Both the position numbers and the translations under genes were made by a program. The notes below the pieces were generated by a model. It was not told the origin of the DNA. It worked only from the letters and a program-made list of their open reading frames with translations, and ran no database searches. From positions 1 through 29,974 of the forward strand of contig JAIWNI010000186.1 in the NCBI GenBank assembly GCA_025331435.1: DNA of 29,974 nucleotides, written 5' to 3'. Shown here in pieces: positions 26,585-29,974 of the stretch. This stretch comes from Choanephora cucurbitarum. Lineage: Eukaryota > Mucoromycota > Mucoromycetes > Mucorales > Choanephoraceae. The stretch's first letter is position 1. Each line of letters starts with the position of its first letter.

Positions 26585-29500
26585 TATAACTCATTTCTGA
26601 TTGAATAACTGTATTGCCATTTATATCAGAAATTTGTTGAAAAGACAATCTCCAATTAAACAATGGTTGAGGTAAACAAAAGTCTGCCAATGACTTTCCG
26701 GATTCGAAAGTTCTTGCTCAAGAAGATACAGACCGTAGTCTAACTTTGGTGAGCATCGGTAAAAGGACCTAAAACATTACTATTACCCGGTCCAGCCAAA
26801 AGTTGCATTTGCTCAATTTGATGGGCTAAATTGTCGCAAAAATCGAAACAAAATTTGTCCCAGAGAGCTTTAGGTTCGTTCAGTTCTTGGTAAAGCATAG
26901 CTGAAACAAACAAAGAACGTAAGCCTGAACCGGTAACAAATAATGCAGCCTCTTCAATGCATTTGAACCGTTCACGGCCATCATCTACCAAATGCAAAGC
27001 CTGCCAAGCTTCTCTGTAAGTACTAAAAGCTGTACCGTTGACAGTCCTCAAGTTTTTAAAAGAAGTAGGGCCACGAACAACGGTAAGCAGTAGTCTTAAG
27101 AAATACCTTTCGCCAGCAGTAGGTGTACAGTAGTGCATTCTTCCAACAGCAAATCCTTTCTTTCTAGGGTCCCATTTTCTTAAGGTTTTTTTCTCGACAA
27201 AGTGAGTAAGAAACTCCTGGTATAAAAAGTGACGACCGTTGGTATTATCCAAGTTATACTTGAAAACCCCCATTAGAGTTGTGTTTGAGTTGTTCAATGT
27301 TTGCTGCAATTCCTCAGGCGATAATTCATGATCAAAGTAGACCGCTTGCTCATCTTCCAAATGGATAGCAAGAGGTACAACAGACGGATCTTCTTCATGC
27401 ATTGGAAACTCAATCAGTCGCCATATAGCCTCAGTAGGATCAATATATCTGCTCATCAGATACCTTTCAACTTCATCGTTCGAATTGTTTAAACGCATAG
27501 TAGTATGGTCTGGACCTTTGTAGATGTACTTGTTGATGTATTTTATAGCATCAACACTGCCACAAATCTCCACATTACTATGCGCCTTGTACTTTTTAGA
27601 GAAGTACGGATTGTAAGGAACAACATGTTGATTTGTCAAGTAGACTGACTTCATTTCATTTGTATCCTTATCCCTAATTCTTACATAAGAAGATCTTCTA
27701 TCCATTCTTCTTCGATATAAATGGTAGGACTTAGGAACAACTACGGTATTTTCTTGATAAGGCTTAAGATAATTTTTCAAGCATTGCAAAATGCCATGTG
27801 CATTAGGTAACATACACGGGCATTTTGGATTGATGCTTCCACAAGGTCCATGCATCATTTGCCCAGATATTATGGATAGAAGCTCAGGATCATTATCAGA
27901 TGGCAGTTCGGCACATACAACTTCATCGATCTTTGCTGGGTCACGAAATACGCCGTCGTCTCCTTCCAGAAACAACAAAAGATGACAATGAGGCAAGCCT
28001 CTCTTTTGATATTCTATTGTTCTGATCAAGTCTTTATACTTTCCGAATATCTTCTTTTTCTTAAGATCGTGTGAGAATTCGCGAAGCTTTAAGTTAAATA
28101 CTCAAGCAACCGAATCGGGACGATCTGCAGCAGTTTGTATTGGCCTTTGGTTGCTTGGATCAATGATCAACTCATTGGTAATCTCTTCCCATTTTGGATT
28201 AGCCGTGAAAGTGATGAAAAAGGTAGGTTTACCGAAGTGCCTTACAATGGCCATTGAATCTTGATAAATTTTAGCCATGAATCTGGGACCACCTGTGAAG
28301 CTGCTTGGTAAGATAAACTAGGTACCGATAGTACTTCAGTCCCTATTATCATTGGCGAGGGCATCTGTTAGGCCATTGTAGACATCAGCATGTAGACTGT
28401 TTTGATTATTTCTAATCCAGTCCAACTTGTTTTAATCGCAAATAGCCCAGGCATCTACTACGTATTGCTGAAATAGCTTTTTAAATAAAAAAAGAGTTGG
28501 AAACTCATTTGCTCTAGTATGAAGTCTAAATCGATAATATGCTCTTTGTGGGAGCCTTTCTCATTGTCGCTCAATCACAGCATTATCATTCATAGAGGTA
28601 ACAGTTGATACTCTCAATCCCCAATGCCAGCCATAATCACCACGCGGAAACAACAAAACATAATGCAATGGCATATATGCTGCGTGGGTTTGGTTAATTC
28701 ATTTACGATTACCATCCAAATTCTCAATACCATTTCGGTAAGTGATTCTGATATCCCTAAAGCTGGAGCCAGCAAACTCAGTTAGAATGATGGCCGCTAT
28801 TTCAGAAATAGTCGGCAAGTTCTCTGTTCTCCTATCATTTCCTTTCACTAAATCCATACGCATTTGAGGACTCAATCTTATGTAGAAAGGAGCTACTAGA
28901 CCTTCAGCCAATGTTTGCCGCTCATACTCATTTTTCAAAATCTCATGCGCATGCTTATAAATGGCGACGAATGGATTGAAATGATCAGCATGTAACATGT
29001 TGGTAAATTGCTCAAGTATATTGACATCAAGATCAGGGTTGTTTAAAGCTCGATTGCTAACACCAAAATCAGGATCATAGATATAGAGCTGAGCATATGA
29101 AGGCACAGTGCTTCTGGTATTCAAAGGTTCTGTTTGGCCAGTTGGTTCAACAGGTCCTTGCAAATGACAGAGTTCGCCGTGAACCATGAACGAAGAGTGA
29201 CCCGAACCAGATTGACCTGTAGTACTGACGGTATTGCAGCCTGCCAAAGTAAAAGCGAAAGTCATATTGAACTGTCTAATGTTCTTCAAAAAGTGAGAGG
29301 ACAACTCGTGATTACCAGTGAATAGGTCCTTTAAGAGTTGAGGTGGATCATTCAAGGCGTCAATGTTTACGGCATCATGCTTGCAACATGATTCCCAATT
29401 CGGAGAAGAAGCAGGGACGTTTACAGGTTTTTCAGCCACCCAATGACGTGCACTACAGTGTTGGCATTCCTTTTCCATACGACCTGGTGACCATGCTGTA

Positions 29501-29733
29501 AAACTACTCATTTGAGATATGTATGCCTTGGGTTTTCTTGCTACCGAAGCTCTTATGTTTCGAGTGCGGTGTAAGTTTACCTGACGTGCCTAAATAACAT
29601 GAATTAGATAAAAAGTCTATTCTCAACTCGATTCAATAGTTATGCGACAGGTATCGCAAGCTCTATAACGACCAGGATCAGGCATATGAACTCCACAACC
29701 ACTACAGTGGCGAGATTCGTTGGATTCAGACAT
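26585..29733 (-). pseudogene. Helitron Rep/N-terminal protein with many in-frame stops
   Basis: Rep nicks and joins single strands in rolling-circle transposition. The first exon starts at 29733 with a zinc-finger-like C-x2-C...C-x2-C (HCSGCG, CDTCR). A putative intron follows, with its donor altered (ATAACT where GTAACT would be expected), ending at TTTAG near 29589. Next are CQHCSARHW and the Helitron-like N-terminal domain (AQLYIYDPDFGVSNR, FYIRLSPQMRMDLVKG). Rep shows FFITFTANPKW, the HUH motif GLPHCHLLLF (H-C-H at 27990-27982) and the tyrosine block KYINKYIYKGPD near 27545-27510. One frame runs from 29511 to 26740 but is broken by stops at 28701-28699 (TGA), 28563-28561 (TGA), 28434-28432 (TAA), 28338-28336 (TGA), 28320-28318 (TAG) and 28104-28102 (TGA). 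Frameshifts lie near 26740 and about 26700, before the part leading into the helicase. Confidence 0.9.
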
Positions 29734-29974
29734 AGTAGTAATAAAATCTGTAAAAGTATAGAAAAGAAAAGGGAAAATCATTTTGTGTTATACTTTGCCA
29801 ATAAAGCAGTCTATCTAATTCGGCCTTTAAGTTCATGTATAATTTTCAATCATTTTGTAGTATATTATAATGATGATTCTGAACAAAAATAAATGAGAGT
29901 ATTTATACTACTTGCTATCTACTACAGCTATTACGTCTTTGACTTTCTTTAGTCCATTTACTTACTATATCAAG
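29734..29974. other. 5' flank of the Helitron gene
   Basis: No gene on either strand that I can support. It holds the Helitron promoter candidate. The Helitron 5' terminus (TC) was not located and may lie beyond the window. Confidence 0.5.
29901..29907 (-). promoter_or_regulatory. TATA-like box upstream of the Helitron gene
   Basis: TATAAAT on the - strand lies about 170 bp upstream of the first Helitron ATG (29733). It resembles the TATAAATA boxes of element 2. Confidence 0.35.

Larger units (their letters stand above)
22819..29733 (-). mobile_element. Helitron (rolling-circle transposon), - strand, broken and carrying a nested insertion
   Basis: The order on the - strand is zinc-finger exon, Helitron-like N-terminal domain, HUH Rep nuclease, then Pif1-like helicase, which is diagnostic of autonomous Helitrons. 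The helicase ends at 22819. The first ATG is at 29733. A Tigger/pogo transposon is inserted at 24244-26584. Neither Helitron terminus (5' TC or 3' hairpin plus CTRR) could be identified, so these borders are coding limits, not element ends. Confidence 0.9.

Noticed and set aside
1..29974. Using all premature stops as evidence for C-to-T mutation
   Set aside because: Any stop can arise from CAA, CAG or CGA, so only stops with a known ancestral residue are informative; the claim was limited to conserved arginine sites.
1..29974. tRNA, rRNA or CRISPR array
   Set aside because: No tRNA-like T-loop or acceptor pairing, no rRNA-like conserved block and no regularly spaced direct repeats were seen while reading both strands.

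Overview
The window is eukaryotic repeat-rich DNA, most likely from an early-diverging fungus (Mucoromycota is my best guess). This rests on short 50-70 nt introns with GTAAG donors, CTAAC-like branch sites and TAG/CAG acceptors, on TATAAATA boxes followed by pyrimidine-rich tracts just upstream of ATGs, and on an AT-rich composition. No bacterial operon, tRNA, rRNA or CRISPR array was seen. Almost everything is transposon: at least five element types lie side by side or nested.

Layout. 1-3636: the 3' part of a Ty3/gypsy LTR retrotransposon (reverse transcriptase/RNase H, a separate integrase ORF, an extra small ORF, probable 3' LTR). About 3896-7765: a decayed CMC/CACTA-like DNA transposon with a multi-exon Tnp2-like transposase on the + strand (element 1). 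7771-8714: a broken C-terminal piece of a Helitron helicase, followed by two tandem hairpins. 9519-15644: a 6.1 kb element with 33-bp perfect terminal inverted repeats (element 2). It carries a 9-exon, 930-codon transposase on the - strand that is open except for two TAA codons, and a divergent intact 286-aa second gene on the + strand. 16221-21220: a multi-exon gene of unknown function that is split by a 3638-bp non-autonomous relative of the same transposon family (17302-20939, element 3), flanked by a 3-bp CTC target duplication. 22819-29733: a Helitron on the - strand (zinc-finger/N-terminal domain, HUH Rep, Pif1-like helicase) carrying many stops. Its helicase is split by a Tigger/pogo-like transposon (24244-26584) with a TA target duplication.

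How they relate. Elements 1, 2 and 3 share termini starting CACCGAT. Elements 1 and 3 also share about 430 bp at one end, and element 3 keeps the last codons of the transposase gene, so it looks like an internal-deletion derivative. Two insertions can be undone on paper (element 3 in the unknown gene, Tigger in the Helitron helicase), and in both cases the reading frame rejoins exactly after removing one target-site copy.

The most notable points are the two-gene CACCGAT transposon family with an intact companion protein of unknown role, a stop codon at the same aligned place in two diverged transposase copies, intron-rich apparently non-coding tails after stop codons, and a promoter-like block between reverse transcriptase and integrase. 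All assignments come from reading the sequence; no database search was run.
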